Positions 45,425-56,250 of a stretch of 64,000 nucleotides of DNA are shown piece after piece. Made by a program: the position numbers and the translations under genes. Position 1 is the first letter of the stretch; each line of letters starts with the position of its first letter. Origin of the DNA: Dipteris shenzhenensis. Its lineage: Eukaryota; Polypodiophyta; Polypodiopsida; Gleicheniales. The stretch lies in NCBI GenBank assembly GCA_047967505.1, contig CM106538.1. One strand, written 5' to 3'. Under the pieces are notes generated by a model. The model had not been told where the DNA came from and made no database searches. It saw only the letters and a program-made list of their open reading frames with translations.

Positions 45425-46980
45425 ATGCAACTACCTGTCATAAGGGTAGGGTATTGGCAATCTGAATTGTACTTTTTGAGCATTTGTTTGCATGTACCAG
45501 TTGCTTGCTACTTTCTCTTCATCGCACTTATAGTTCTCTTGAGTTCCTTCACCTTCCAGCTTTCATCTACCTTCAGTGCGCTCTCTTTCTTTCTCCTTCG
45601 CATAGCTATGGGGATGGCTCATGCTCCATTTCTTCCTCTAGTTTCACTGGTTTACATTGATTCCCAATTGATTGATGCTCGCCTTAAGCTATTACGTATT
45701 CGAAGTTTCAACAGCATTGATTGGTAGAGGGTGCCTGTTCATCCAGCAACGTCAGCAGTTGGCTATAGGTTCTACTGTGGAATCTTTGGAGGAGCATCGA
45801 GAGCTGACGATTCAATTGATTTATCAACACCTATTCTTACCTATGGATGGAGGAGTGATTGTGCAACCGACGAGTACAATGGAGGTGAGGGAGGCGGAGT
45901 TTGGAGCTAATGCTCCGGGAGAATACAAGCTGAGTGGGTGTCCAGATGCACAGATGTGAGATCTCTATCGATGGATACTCGAGTTTGTGTTTTTGCAGGC
46001 CAAAACTTATACAATCACTCCTCGAACTCGAGGGATGATTGTAATTGTTGAGCAGTGGATTGTGCCAGGGCAGGTGGATTCTAAAGGAGTGGATTTAGTC
46101 AAAAGCTTTACGGGTGGCAAGACAGTAATGGAAAAGAAGCAAGCCGTGGATTCAAAGATTGGGTAGATTCTAGAGATATTGTTCCCCTTGCATTTGGAGT
46201 CTACAGTGCCTCGACGGACTATTGCTTTGGTACTCACTCTTGAGCTTGAGGGGTCTGCACATGAAGAGGCTGAGGGGTCTACTGGAAGAGTGGCTAAGAA
46301 GTAGCAAAGAAAGGGCCTTGTCTTAGTGAGGGGGTGGTTTGTACCCTTGCACCCTTGACTCCTTCTCATGCAGGTGGAACGGGGGGTGTCTTCACCAGTG
46401 GGGTGGCATCAACATAAATTCTTGTAGTTCCACCACTTGCACAACCGGTCATGGCAGAAAGGGTGATGATGACTCCAGCGACCACTACATTTGGGAATTT
46501 TGGAGGTACTCCACTGGTAGGAGGTTCCCTTACTCGAAGGTGGATGGAGTAGCTTTAGCAGTGTTTAGCACCGAGGACTGTGGTGGCTTCTCCAACGGTG
46601 GTGGTAGTATCCAAGGCAGTGTAGGTGTCGGCACCAAAAGCTTTCATAGCAATATGTGAGTCTCCGGTTGCTTCTCTGATGTCCTCAGCCGGGTTTTATT
46701 TTCGGGCACAACCTCTTAATGTTCATATAAAGTTTTTTTCCTAATTGCTCCCTCGGCTTGCCTCACAATATGGTGTAGGGGGTGATTTTGTAAGGGTGAC
46801 CAGTTTGGAAGTAGAAGTCACGCAGTTGCGGATGGAAAATGAGACTTTGCAGAGTTAGCTGGCAAGGTTCTGCAACTAGAGGATAGGGTGGAAGTTCTTG
46901 AAGCCTAGGGGCAAGTGGCGAAAGCGTGGAGGCCACTCAATAGTTTCATTCGGGGTATGTTTCGGGCATTCAGCATGAGT
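45425..46980 (+). pseudogene. Region downstream of gypsy pol with remnants of an extra ORF
   Basis: Broken forward frames (45425-45727, 45672-45959 and about 45960-46350) include LEFVFLQAKTYTITPRTRGM and VSLVYIDSQLIDARLKLLRI. They are in sense orientation directly after the integrase end, the position of the extra ORF in the other gypsy family here. I could not align them to that ORF by eye, and I do not recognise them. Confidence 0.4.
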
Positions 46981-47106
46981 TGTTATGCCGACGTACTACC
47001 AATGCACTGGCTGAGTACTTAAGGACCTTTCTGGGAAATGTCAGTGTCAACATGGAGTAGAAAAAGCTAGCGGGCTGAGAAGAGGTTAGGGGGGTTAGGA
47101 AGTGTG

Positions 47107-47275
47107 TGGGGGGGGGGGGGGGGCGTTGTAGGTGGGAAGACAAAGGGGCTAGAGTTTTTAAAAAAAGGGGAAGATTGAGGAGGGGTGTGTGTGTGTGTGT
47201 GTGTGCACACACGCCTGTGTGTGTGATTCCACCAAAAAAAAAAAATGTGTGTGTGTGTGTGTGTGTGTGTGTTTT
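47107..47275. repeat. Poly-G run and (GT)n microsatellites
   Basis: A G run of about 17 at 47107-47123, (GT)n at 47187-47205 and 47246-47272, separated by an A run. Confidence 0.9.
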
Positions 47276-47279
47276 GGTG

Positions 47280-47573
47280 GTTTTATTCGGGGGGAAATTT
47301 TAGTTGAGGGGTTCTTTAAATACCCCTTGAACGCACATTATACATATAGTTTCTTATTAGTGCACCCCTCAAGGGATAAGTATAGGTATCATAACCTTCG
47401 ATTCCTCCTTCAGTCTTCAATAGTCTTGGTTCTCTCCTCATCTCAACCCGTTGCACAAATTGGATTTTTTTTCAAAATGTTACAACATGCGAATTTCTTT
47501 CTAGCCTATTGCATATGCAACAACATCCAACTATTAAGTTCTTTACTTCTTCTTTTTCCCCCCAATGAAGTCG

Positions 47574-47612
<39 letters not shown>

Positions 47613-47642
47613 CTATCTATCGACATTGGTATCCATCCCTCT

Positions 47643-47673
<31 letters not shown>

Positions 47674-47950
47674 ATTGTTGTTGGAGATTGTGAAGAGGTA
47701 GAGGGGGAGGTAGTGTAAGGAGAGAGGAGGGGGGAGGCATGGGAGGAGGGATGGAGGAGGGGGAGGGGAGGCTAGGTGGAGGGGGTACTTCCACCCCACC
47801 TCTCCCCAACCTATTGCATACACAATAGGTTTGGGGGGAGGGGGATTTCTACATCCTCCCTCCCAACTTATTGCATACCCAATAGGTGGGGGGGGGGGGA
47901 TTGCTACTTCCCCCCCTCACCTCCATCCTATTGCATACATAGTAGGTTTG
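47280..47950. repeat. Duplicated segment, copy 2
   Basis: Matches 40394-41014: the right half of MITE A (from about 47280 to 47370), GGGATAAGTATAGGTATC, TCTTCAATAGTCTTGGTT, CT microsatellites, then G-rich sequence with hairpins. The MITE's left half is missing; the break falls at the (GT)n tract. Confidence 0.85.
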
Positions 47951-48080
47951 CAGGGGAAAGGGAGGGGGGGATTGCTGCAACCCACCCCCCCATCAACCCT
48001 ATTCCGTACACAATAGGTTAGGGGGAAAAGGGAAATTTTGCCTACCCCCCCTTCAACTTATTACGTATGCAATAAGTTGT
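47805..48080. repeat. Short hairpin array, five units
   Basis: Five imperfect dyads at about 60-70-bp spacing: 47805-47836, 47862-47890, 47926-47950, 47994-48025 and 48054-48080. Each is a C-rich flank, an AACYTATTG arm, a loop of about 6 nt, a CAATARGTT arm, and a G-rich flank. The C and G flanks extend the stems. Confidence 0.85.
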
Positions 48081-48105
48081 GCAGAGGTGGGGGGGGAGGG
48101 CCAAT

Positions 48106-48371
48106 CTCAGGGGGTTCACTACTAAAAATCCCTATGTATCAGGTGCATTGAAAGGGTATTAAAAAAACCCCTCAACTATAATTCTCCCCCCGCCCCCTTA
48201 ATAAAAACACCCCACTTTACTTATGGACTAAGTGGCATTTTTCTAAAATTGAATTGAAAAACCCCTCCTATTATTGCAATCGTGTGAATTTTTTTTTGAA
48301 ATTCAAATTAAAATACCCCTCCCTTTGAATGCACGTGGTACACTAAATTTTTATGAGGTGAAGCCGCCAAG
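48106..48371 (-). mobile_element. MITE family A, copy 4
   Basis: 266 bp, inverted relative to the other three copies. It starts CTCAGGGGGTTCACTAC and ends TGAGGTGAAGCCGCC. Flanks GGGCCAAT (48098-48105) and GGACCAAT (48372-48379) form a 7/8 target duplication. A (CT)n tract follows at 48380-48418. Confidence 0.88.
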
Positions 48372-48376
48372 GGACC

Positions 48377-48419
<43 letters not shown>

Positions 48420-48529
48420 CCTCCTAAGAAGGTGTATTTTTACACCAAGAAGGTGTATATGTACACCACCTTTCTAACAAAATTGGTCATCTATTGATGT
48501 TTTAGGTTAAAAAACAACATTACAAGTGT

Positions 48530-49130
48530 GTGTATAATTTTTGAGAGACCATTTCTAAGGGATCTTTCACCAATCCTTTCATATTAGTGAAATTGTTATA
48601 GAGTACATCTTTCACCAATCCTTTCATACTAGTGAAATTATTCAAAGGGATAATTCCTTTCCCTTGAACTAGATTCGGTCTTATCTGTAGTGTAGATAAC
48701 ATTCTTCTATCCTTCTAATGGTTTCATCTCTGTGAACCATTCCTGATCTTTAGTCATGTGAGATGATGTGCTGCTATCAATGTACCAAGTATCTTGATAT
48801 GCTTGATCGACTTGATAACTGCATTCCCCTTTTGAATTGCAATCTATATCAAGAAACACTCTTTGAGTCTTCTGCATATCCTCACTTGCAACAAAATTAT
48901 TCTCAAGTTCATTGGCATAATGACTGTGACTTGGATGTCCACCATGATGATTTCCTCTTCCACAAAAATTCCCTCAATTGTTGTTGGATTGAATATCTTG
49001 GTCGTACTACTTCTTCCAACAATCTATTTCAACTTTGCCAATGGAAAAGTTACCCCATAGTTCCCAATGTAAGAAGTTTCGAAAGTATAAGCCACATGTG
49101 TGGATGAAGCTTGATCATTTAGCTTGCAGT
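48530..49130 (-). pseudogene. Copia gag tail and protease fragment
   Basis: The reverse strand reads DTWYIDSSTSSHMTKDQEWF near 48740-48800, the copia aspartic protease motif, with SerSer where DSGA is usual. Upstream there are gag-tail-like residues. A 50-bp piece (CTTTCACCAATCCTTTCATA core) is duplicated at 48560-48640. Confidence 0.7.
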
Positions 49131-49239
49131 ATGCCATGATAGCCAGACCACTTTACAAATTATTAGTGGAATTCTTATGGACAAAAGAGTGTGATCGCCT
49201 TTGAGCTTTGAAAGTGGCACCTAATCATAGCACCCATCC

Positions 49240-51003
49240 TTATATCTCCCAATTGGGATATTGATTTTTATGTTCATACTAATGGCTCCAAGTATGCAAT
49301 TGGGAGTGTGCTTTGTCAACCTGGTGAACATAAGAAATCTACTTTTCTAGTTGATAACTCAATGATGCAGGGATCAAGTATACCACCACAGAAAGAGAAG
49401 CCCTAGCAACGGTGTATAGTGTAAAGAAATTTCAACACTATCTATTGGCAAATGATTTTGTCTTCTACACCAACCATCAATTATTTATTTATCTTGTGAA
49501 CCGCCCGTGTACAACATGAAGAATAACCAAATGGCTCCTCTTGCTTCAAGAATTTAGCTTCAAAATAGTGGTCCACAAAGGTGCCCAACACTACATTGCT
49601 GATCGCATGTCTTATGTCAAGTCAGAAGAAGAAGATACTGGAGTAGAAGATGGCTTGTCAGATGCCACACTATTTCAGATAGATGCTGTTCTAGATTGGT
49701 GTGCAGATATCATTGGGTACTTAATGGCAGGAAGACCACCCCTGAAATGAAAGCAGTGGATGCCAAAAAACTAATTTTAAAAGTTGTACCCTATCAATTC
49801 ATTATAGGACAATTGTACAAGATGGGCAAGGACCAGGTTTTAAGAAGATGTGTAATGCCTCACGAGATCATGCCAATCCTGAGTGAAGTCCATGAGGGCA
49901 TTGCAAGAGGACACTTCCAAGGGGAAGCCACAGCAAGAAAAGTCCTCCTCGCAGGCTACTGGTGGCCAACACTTTGGGCAGATGCTTATGAATATGTCAA
50001 AGGTTCTGATGTATGCCAACAGACTACTAAACCACAACACAAGGACTTCAATCCCTTAACAATAGTTGTTGCACAAAGACCATTTTAAAAATGGGGGATT
50101 GACTATGTGGGTCCCCTACATCCAGCAAAAAAGGGAACACAGGCATGCTACATCATTGTGGCCCCACTGATTACTTTACCAAATGGGCTGAAGCTAAAGA
50201 AGTCAGAAAGGCATATGCCAAAGGCACAACAAGATTCTTATATGAGAATGTGATCACTCAATTCGAATTCCCCATTGAAATTGTGTCGGATAGAGGCACG
50301 CATTTTGTCAATGAGGTAATCCAAGAACTCTTGTTTGGCTTTATGGTAATCCATAGAAAAATCACACCCTACTACCCCCAAGGGAAAGGACAGGCTGAAT
50401 CCACATACCGAACAACACTCAAGGTCAGTACATGGAATACACCTTTTCAATTGGTGTATAATTTTGAAGCTGTGGTCCCACTAGAATTTTGTAATACCAA
50501 GCCTATGCATAGCAGTACATGAATGCATGGGAGATCATGCATCCCTGAAAGAAAGACTCTATCAATTGGAAAAGCATACAGAGAACAGATTAGTCGCCTA
50601 CCATGCCATGACAATAGAAAAACGTAGAAGAAAGGCATGGTTTGATAGAAATCTTAAAGCTAAAGACATAAAGGAAGGTGACCTGGTCTTGTTATACAAT
50701 GCCAAAGTACACAAAGAAAAAGTCAAGTATCTAGGTCAAGGACCCTATCAAGTAAGACAAATGAATCCCATCACAGTTGTACTACTAGAAAAATTGGATG
50801 GAGTCCAATTCAACATAACCATAAATGGGAGCCAAATGAAGCGCTACTACATCAACACACAAGCTATCCCAGACAAAAATGAAGATTTGGGAACCCCGGG
50901 TCTTCCTTAGTTAGTGTTAGATTGTTTCACCAGCACTCACTTGCATATGTACATCTTCGCACATATCGGTAGCATTAACCAATTTCAAACTAGGGCTTAG
51001 AAG
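49240..51003 (+). pseudogene. Ty3/gypsy RNase H and integrase, broken
   Basis: RNase H remnant with DFYVHTNGSKYAIGSVLCQP (49260-49320). H2C2 zinc finger region at 49880-50030 (HEGIARGHFQGEAT...C-X2-C as SDVCQQ). Integrase core with DYFTKWAEAKEV, SDRGTHFVNEVI and PQGKGQAEST, so all three catalytic acids are kept. C-terminal domain at 50527-50910 (GDLVLLYNAKVHKEK, LGQGPYQVRQMNP), open to its stop. Several stops and frameshifts lie upstream. The sequence then follows the same 3' trailer as the copy at 56250-56430 until 51103, where the LTR of another element begins. Confidence 0.87.
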
Positions 51004-51103
51004 TGAAGCCTGAGTCCTAGTTGCCCTATGAAATCCCAAGAACAACAAAAAAAAGCATATAGTTAGTCCCTACCTAGTTACTAGGTCATGTGCACTCACA
51101 CAC

Positions 51104-52143
51104 TGTTGACTCTGTGCCAACATGAACTTATGAAGAAAGAGAAGGTGTAACAACTTTGTGATACAACTTTGTGATACAACTTTGTGTTACAACTTTGTGT
51201 TACAACTTCTAGATACAACTTTGTGTAACAACTTTGTGTTACAACTTCTACATATAGAGAAAGAATGTGTTACAACTTTGTGTAACAACTTTGTGTTACA
51301 ACTTTGCGATACGACTTTGTGTTACATGCAGAGAGAGAAGCTCTCCAACTTGTATAAATACCCCATAATGGAATGAAGCCCACACTCTTTGGGGCATTGT
51401 GTTGAGTCTACTTTGGTATTCCAAGCATTTGTCTCAAGTGTCCATGCTTCCTTGCACTGCACGTCCAAAAGCATGTCCTAACCTTGCAAATCCTCCTCCC
51501 CTCTCCTCCAACCTTGCAACCCATCCTCTCCCTCTCCTCCTCCCTCCTCCTTCTCCCTCCTCCTCCTCCTCCTCCTCCTCCTCCTCTCTCCTCCTCCTCC
51601 CTCGTCCTCCTTCCTCCTCTCTCTTCTTTCCCCCATGCTCTTACACCTTCTTCCTCTCCCACTCCTATGCTTTCCTAAACCCTTTGTTCCTCAACCCTCA
51701 AACTCCATGATCTACGAGGGAGACGAGTTCTCCACCATGTACTCTACTCTGAACCTTGGACCTTCCTTCTAACCCTGGACTCTTTCTGAACCCTGGAACC
51801 TCCTTCTGAACCCTGGAACCTCCTTCTAAACCCTGGAACCTCCTTCTAACCCTGAACCTCCTTCTAACCCTTAAACTCCTCCTAAACCCTACAACCCCCA
51901 ATGAAGGCGAAAGCCTTCATTACTTCAACAAAGATGATTTACGTTCCTTTTACACATGCATGCACTTTGTTTGCTTACCACACTTAAGCCTACGTCTCTC
52001 ACTGGAACACGACTCGAGGTCCTAAGCTACACATATACTACAACCGACAATCCCAATATATCTGTAGGTGACAAAAAGCCTCGAAACCCTGCAAACATAG
52101 AATACCCAGCTCTTCCTACGAAAGCAGTAGGAAAGAGCCAACA
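51104..52143 (+). repeat. Gypsy LTR (5' LTR of the 51-58 kb element)
   Basis: 1,040 bp, TGTTGACTCTGTGCC...AGCCAACA, ending directly before a gypsy-type primer-binding site. Inside are a 13-14-bp minisatellite (51150-51330), a TATA box (TATAAATA, 51353-51360), a (CTC)n tract (51530-51610) and a second repeat of CCTTCTGAACCCTGGAAC units (51760-51890). The matching 3' LTR was not found in the window. Confidence 0.8.
51150..51330 (+). repeat. Minisatellite in LTR U3 (TACAACTTTGTGT)n
   Basis: About a dozen units of TACAACTTTGTGT or close variants lie just upstream of the TATA box, the position of promoter or enhancer repeats in LTRs. Confidence 0.9.
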
Positions 52144-52145
52144 TT

Positions 52146-52163
52146 TGGCGCCGCTGCTGGGGA
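52146..52163 (+). promoter_or_regulatory. Gypsy primer-binding site
   Basis: TGGCGCCGCTGCTGGGGA closely matches the primer-binding site and leader motif shared by many plant Ty3/gypsy elements (TGGCGCCGTTGCCGGGGA). It lies two bases from the LTR edge. Confidence 0.85.
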
Positions 52164-52876
52164 GACTAGCATCTCAAGTAGTGAGTAAACATACGTAGGT
52201 ATGTGTAAAACAACAAACTACTTCGAACTTTTACGAACATAACACTCAAGGGCAAGGAGAGTAAAATTTTTTTTCCATTTCTAGCCCAACATATCAACCC
52301 CAAGCATCAACCTTGGGTAACTACCTTAAGAAATTTTCTTAATTTCTTAAATAGAAGCCACATGATATACAATCAGGCTAGGTAGTGGACACAAATGCGT
52401 AGAGCTTGCAATTTCGATCATTTTACCTTTTTTCAGAAAAGCAAACTGAGCTCTCCATAAAGAGTTATGGCTCGGGAAGAGTTTAGGGTTAAACCCTAAA
52501 CCTAAACCCTAAACCTAAAATCAAATCCTATAAAAACCTACTCCACCCCCTCATTCTTCATCTTTCACTTTTTGCCTCCATTCTCTTCTTCATTCCGAGC
52601 CCCACATAAGACACTCCTCCCTCTCCATCATCCACCCCCTTACTCCTATCCTCGCATTGTAAGTGACTTTGAGCCCTTCTTGCAGTGATAACCCAACCTT
52701 CCACCCACCGTCCATTGTTCTGCAACAATCTCGTTACATTGAGAAAGACTTGGAGAGCGTTCAGGTGACCACTTCCCCCTCCTTTTCGATTTCCGTCTTT
52801 TAGGTTTTTTGCTCTTTTTTACACCTCCCCCCTCCCCCCCTCCATCTCCACCACCACCTCCCCCCTCCCCCTCCAT
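52164..52876 (+). other. Gypsy leader, proximal part
   Basis: Non-coding. It contains a short run of telomere-like CTAAACC units at 52488-52518 and a C/T-rich stretch from 52535. Confidence 0.6.
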
Positions 52877-53123
52877 CTCGGGGGGGTCACTCATCATATG
52901 TAACCCTATCACGTGAGTTCAAAAGAAGGATATTTTTTATTCCTAAAATTTACAGAAATAAATATACATAAGGGACTATTTAAAATAGTTTTGGAAAAAA
53001 TTTACAGATTTGTATAGAAAAGGGGTACATTTTATTAATGAAAAAATTTACAGATAAGGGATTTTAAAAATAGGCCTTGAACGCACGTGATATAGAAGGT
53101 TTATACATAGTGACCCCCCCGAG
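52877..53123 (+). mobile_element. MITE family B, copy 3
   Basis: 247 bp with termini CTCGGGGGGGTCACT and AGTGACCCCCCCGAG, a perfect 15-bp inverted pair. Flanks are CCCTCCAT at 52869-52876 and 53124-53131. The host sequence is a CCCCTCCATCT repeat, so the duplication is consistent but not unique. It lies inside the gypsy leader and is therefore younger than that element. Confidence 0.95.
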
Positions 53124-54690
53124 CCCTCCATCTCCACCTCCCCCTCCCCCCTCCATCTCCACCACCACCTCCCCCCTCCCCCTCCATCTCCACCTCCTCC
53201 TCCCCCCTCCCCCTCCATCTCCACCTCCCCCTCCCTCTCCCCCCTCCATCTCCACCACCTCCCCCCTCCATCTCCACCACCACCTCCCCCCTCCCCCTCC
53301 CCCTCCATCTCCACCTCCACCTCCCCCTCCCCCCTCCCCCTCCATCTCCACCTCCCCCTCCCCCCTCCCCCCTCCCCCTCCATCTCCACCACCACCTCCC
53401 CCCTCCGCCTCTATCTCCACCTCCCCCTCCCCCCTCCCCCTCCATCTCCACCTCCACCTCCCCCTCTCCCCTCCCCCTCCATTTCCACCTCCCCCTTCCC
53501 CCTCCCCCTCCATCTCCACCTCCCCTCTCCACCTCCCCCTCCCCCGTTCCCCCTCCCCCTCCCACCTCCACCACCCCCACCACCTCCCTTTCACTCTCTC
53601 TCTTTCTTTGTCTCTCTATCCCTCCCCCTTTCTCTCTCTTTCTCTCTCTATCCCTCTCCCTTTCTCTCTCTATCTCTCTCTTCCCCCCCCCTCCCTTGAT
53701 CTCTCTCTCTCATTTTCTCCCCATCCCCCTCTCTCTCCTTTCTCTCTCCTCTCTCCCCCTTCCCCCCTCTCTCTCTTTTCTCTCTCCTCTCTCCCCCTTT
53801 TCCCCTCTCTCTCTCTTCTCTCTCCTCTCTCCCCCTTCCCCCCCTCTCTCTCTATTCTCTCTCCTCTTTTCTCCCCCCTCTCTCTCTCCTCTCTCCCCCT
53901 CCCCCCCTCTCTCTCTCTCACTCTCTCCTCTCTCCCCCTCATTCTCTCCCCCCCTTACCCCTGTCAGCCCCACCCCCCCCACGCCCCCGCCCCCTTCTCC
54001 TCTCTCTCCCCCTTACCCCCTCCCCCTTACCCCCCCTCTCTGTACACCGCCCCCTCTCTGTCAACTCCCCCGACCATCCCTCGGATGCCCCCGACGCCCG
54101 CCCCGCCAACAACGGAGCTGCCAGCGGCGATGCCTGCCAGCTCCACCCCCGCGGCCATCCCCCGGCCGCCCCTGTCGCCATCCCCCAGACGCCCCTACCG
54201 CCCCACCCCACCAGCCAGTCCCTGCCCCTGCTAGCCCCTGCCCCTGCCAGCCCTCGCCCCCCGCTCCTCGCTCATAGCCCCCGGCCCCTCGCCCTCCCCC
54301 GTCACCCCCTGCCCCCCTCGCAACTCCCCCGTCCCCCGCTCACAACCCCCGCCCCGCGCCATTCCCCGCCCCGCCCCCGCTCACGCCCCCCGCCCGTGCC
54401 ACCCCCCGCCCTCCCTCGTCGCCCCCCGCCCCCCTCGCAACTCCCCCGCCCCCCGCTCACAGCCCCCGCCCACGCCACCCCCTGCCCCGGGCCCGCGCCA
54501 CTCCCTCGCCTCGCTCCCCGCTCCCCGCCCCCCGCCCCTCACCCCCCGCACCCCCTCACGCCTCGCCTCCCCCTCCCCTCACCCCCCGTGCCAACCCCCC
54601 CCTGCGCAAACCCCCCCCTTGCGAAACACCCCCCCCCCCCCCCCCCCGGGCGCCGCCGTCGGGAAGCCCCCCCACGGCAACCAAAAAAAA
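53124..54690 (+). repeat. C-rich low-complexity tract in the gypsy leader
   Basis: About 1.5 kb. CCCCCTCCATCTCCACCTC-type repeats (53124-53580) are followed by CT-rich and C-rich sequence, ending in a C run at about 54630-54645 and an A run at 54682-54699. The long Pro/Ser frame across it (53077-54234) and the Gly/Glu frames on the other strand are repeat artefacts. Confidence 0.85.
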
Positions 54691-54704
54691 AAAAAAAAAG
54701 AAAC

Positions 54705-55065
54705 CTAACCTACATCTAACCTCAGGTTAGTGACTAACTGCGGTTAGGTTAGTTGGTTAATCGAGGTTAGGTTAGGCTAGGTTAGTTGGTTAACCTAGGT
54801 TAGGTTAAGTTATTCGGTTAACCCTAGGCTAGTTAGTCTAACTCAGTTAGATTAGGTTAAGCTAGGTTAGTTGGCAGCAACCTAGACTAGATTAGTTTTG
54901 CCTTTGGTTCGGTTAGTTTAACCTAACCTCAGTTAACTTAACTGTAGTTAGTTACACTAACTAAGTTAGACTATGGTCAGTCTAACCCTCACTAGGCTAG
55001 GTTAGACTAACTGATTAGCTTCTAACTAGACAAATAGGTTAGTTAGTCTAACTAGATCAACTTGG
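54705..55065 (+). repeat. Degenerate GGTTAGGTTAGTT / CTAACC repeat in the gypsy leader
   Basis: About 360 bp of TTAGG and CTAAC words. The equivalent repeat lies in the reverse-strand gypsy copy at 24.7-24.86 kb and 27.54-27.75 kb, in the same place relative to gag. From 55065 to 55494 follows leader sequence homologous to 24251-24700 (inverted). Confidence 0.85.
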
Positions 55066-55494
55066 TTTCAACCCCTCGGTTGGACTTAAAGTCCATTCAC
55101 ACCACCATTAGGACCCCCCAAACGCAAAATTTACCCCTACTTTAACCCCTCGAAACTCATCCGTTTGGGACCCAAACTGAACCCTGTTTGAACCCAGATT
55201 TCACACACAAAAACACCACGCTATGGGGTATTTTTCCAGCCCATTGCACACCATTTTGGCATCCCTAGGACACGTTCATTCGTGCCCCCGTGTGGGCCTC
55301 ATTTTGCATTAATTCACTCGTATTTTCACGCCGTGACTTCCGATTAACGATCCGTCTGCACCGGCACATTTCCCTACACACGTAGGACAATCTTAGGCAC
55401 ATTATTAACACGACGGTCCCTACACAAACTAACACCACTCTAACTCTCCTAACACCACCACCTCCACACCCTTGGCAAATCACGCACAATCTGC

Positions 55495-56250
55495 ATGCAG
55501 TTACGTTCCGGCCAACGACTTCGACTCCAACGCTCGCCCCATCCACATCTAACTCCACTGCAACAACTGACTGCGCCAATCCTCTACCCCGAATCCCCCC
55601 CTGAGATTCAACAACTCCCTTTAACTATTCCACGTCATGACCATGATGGGGATATCGAGCTCGATGCAGAGGCTGACAACTTCTTCAATCGATGAAATCA
55701 CAACAATCAAGGCCAACGGCCCTTGGGAAAACTGGAACTTCCCAAATATAATGGTAGGGGAGACCAGCTCGCTTCCTCCAGCATTTTGATGCCGCATGTC
55801 GAGCAGGTGGTGATCAATCCCATGAAACCAAGGTGGCTTGGTTTCATCGCAGCACAGGAACGCATGGGTGATCATGAGTCCTTGAAAGAAAGGCTCTATC
55901 AGTTGGAAAAGCATACAGAGACAAGACTAGTTGCCTATCATGCCATGACAATAGAAAAACGCCGGAGAAAGGCATGGTTTGATAGGATTCTGAAAGCTAA
56001 AGACATCAAGGAAGGTGACTTAGTCCTGTTATACAATGCCAAAGTACACAAGGGAAAACTGAAGTATCTAGGTCAAGGACCCTACCGAGTACGAAAGATG
56101 AATCCCATCGGAGTTGTGCTACTTGAAACACTAGATGGAGTCCAATTCAACACAACAATAAATGGGAGCCAACTGAAACGCTACTACATCAACACGCAAG
56201 CCATCCCCGACAAAAATGAAGATTTGGAAAACCAAGTCTTCCTTAGTTAG
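55495..56250 (+). pseudogene. Gag N-terminus joined to integrase C-terminus (internal deletion product)
   Basis: The first frame (55495-55695) starts MQLRSGQRLRLQRS and contains IPRHDHDGDIELDAEADNFF, the gag N-terminus. A stop at 55693-55695 interrupts it. The frame 55723-56250 carries on with gag residues (LELPKYNGRGDQ, PHVEQVVINPMKPRWLGF) and passes without a break into the integrase C-terminal domain (MGDHESLKERLYQLEKHTE, GDLVLLYNAKVHKGK, LGQGPYRVRKM). Thus most of gag and nearly all of pol are missing. The junction is at about 55840, and the fused frame of 175 codons is open. Confidence 0.85.

Noticed and set aside
53077-54277. Long Pro/Ser frame (385 codons) and Gly/Glu frames on the opposite strand
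   Set aside because: The tract is C-rich low-complexity DNA with a MITE at its left end; stop codons are absent because of composition, and nothing protein-like is conserved.
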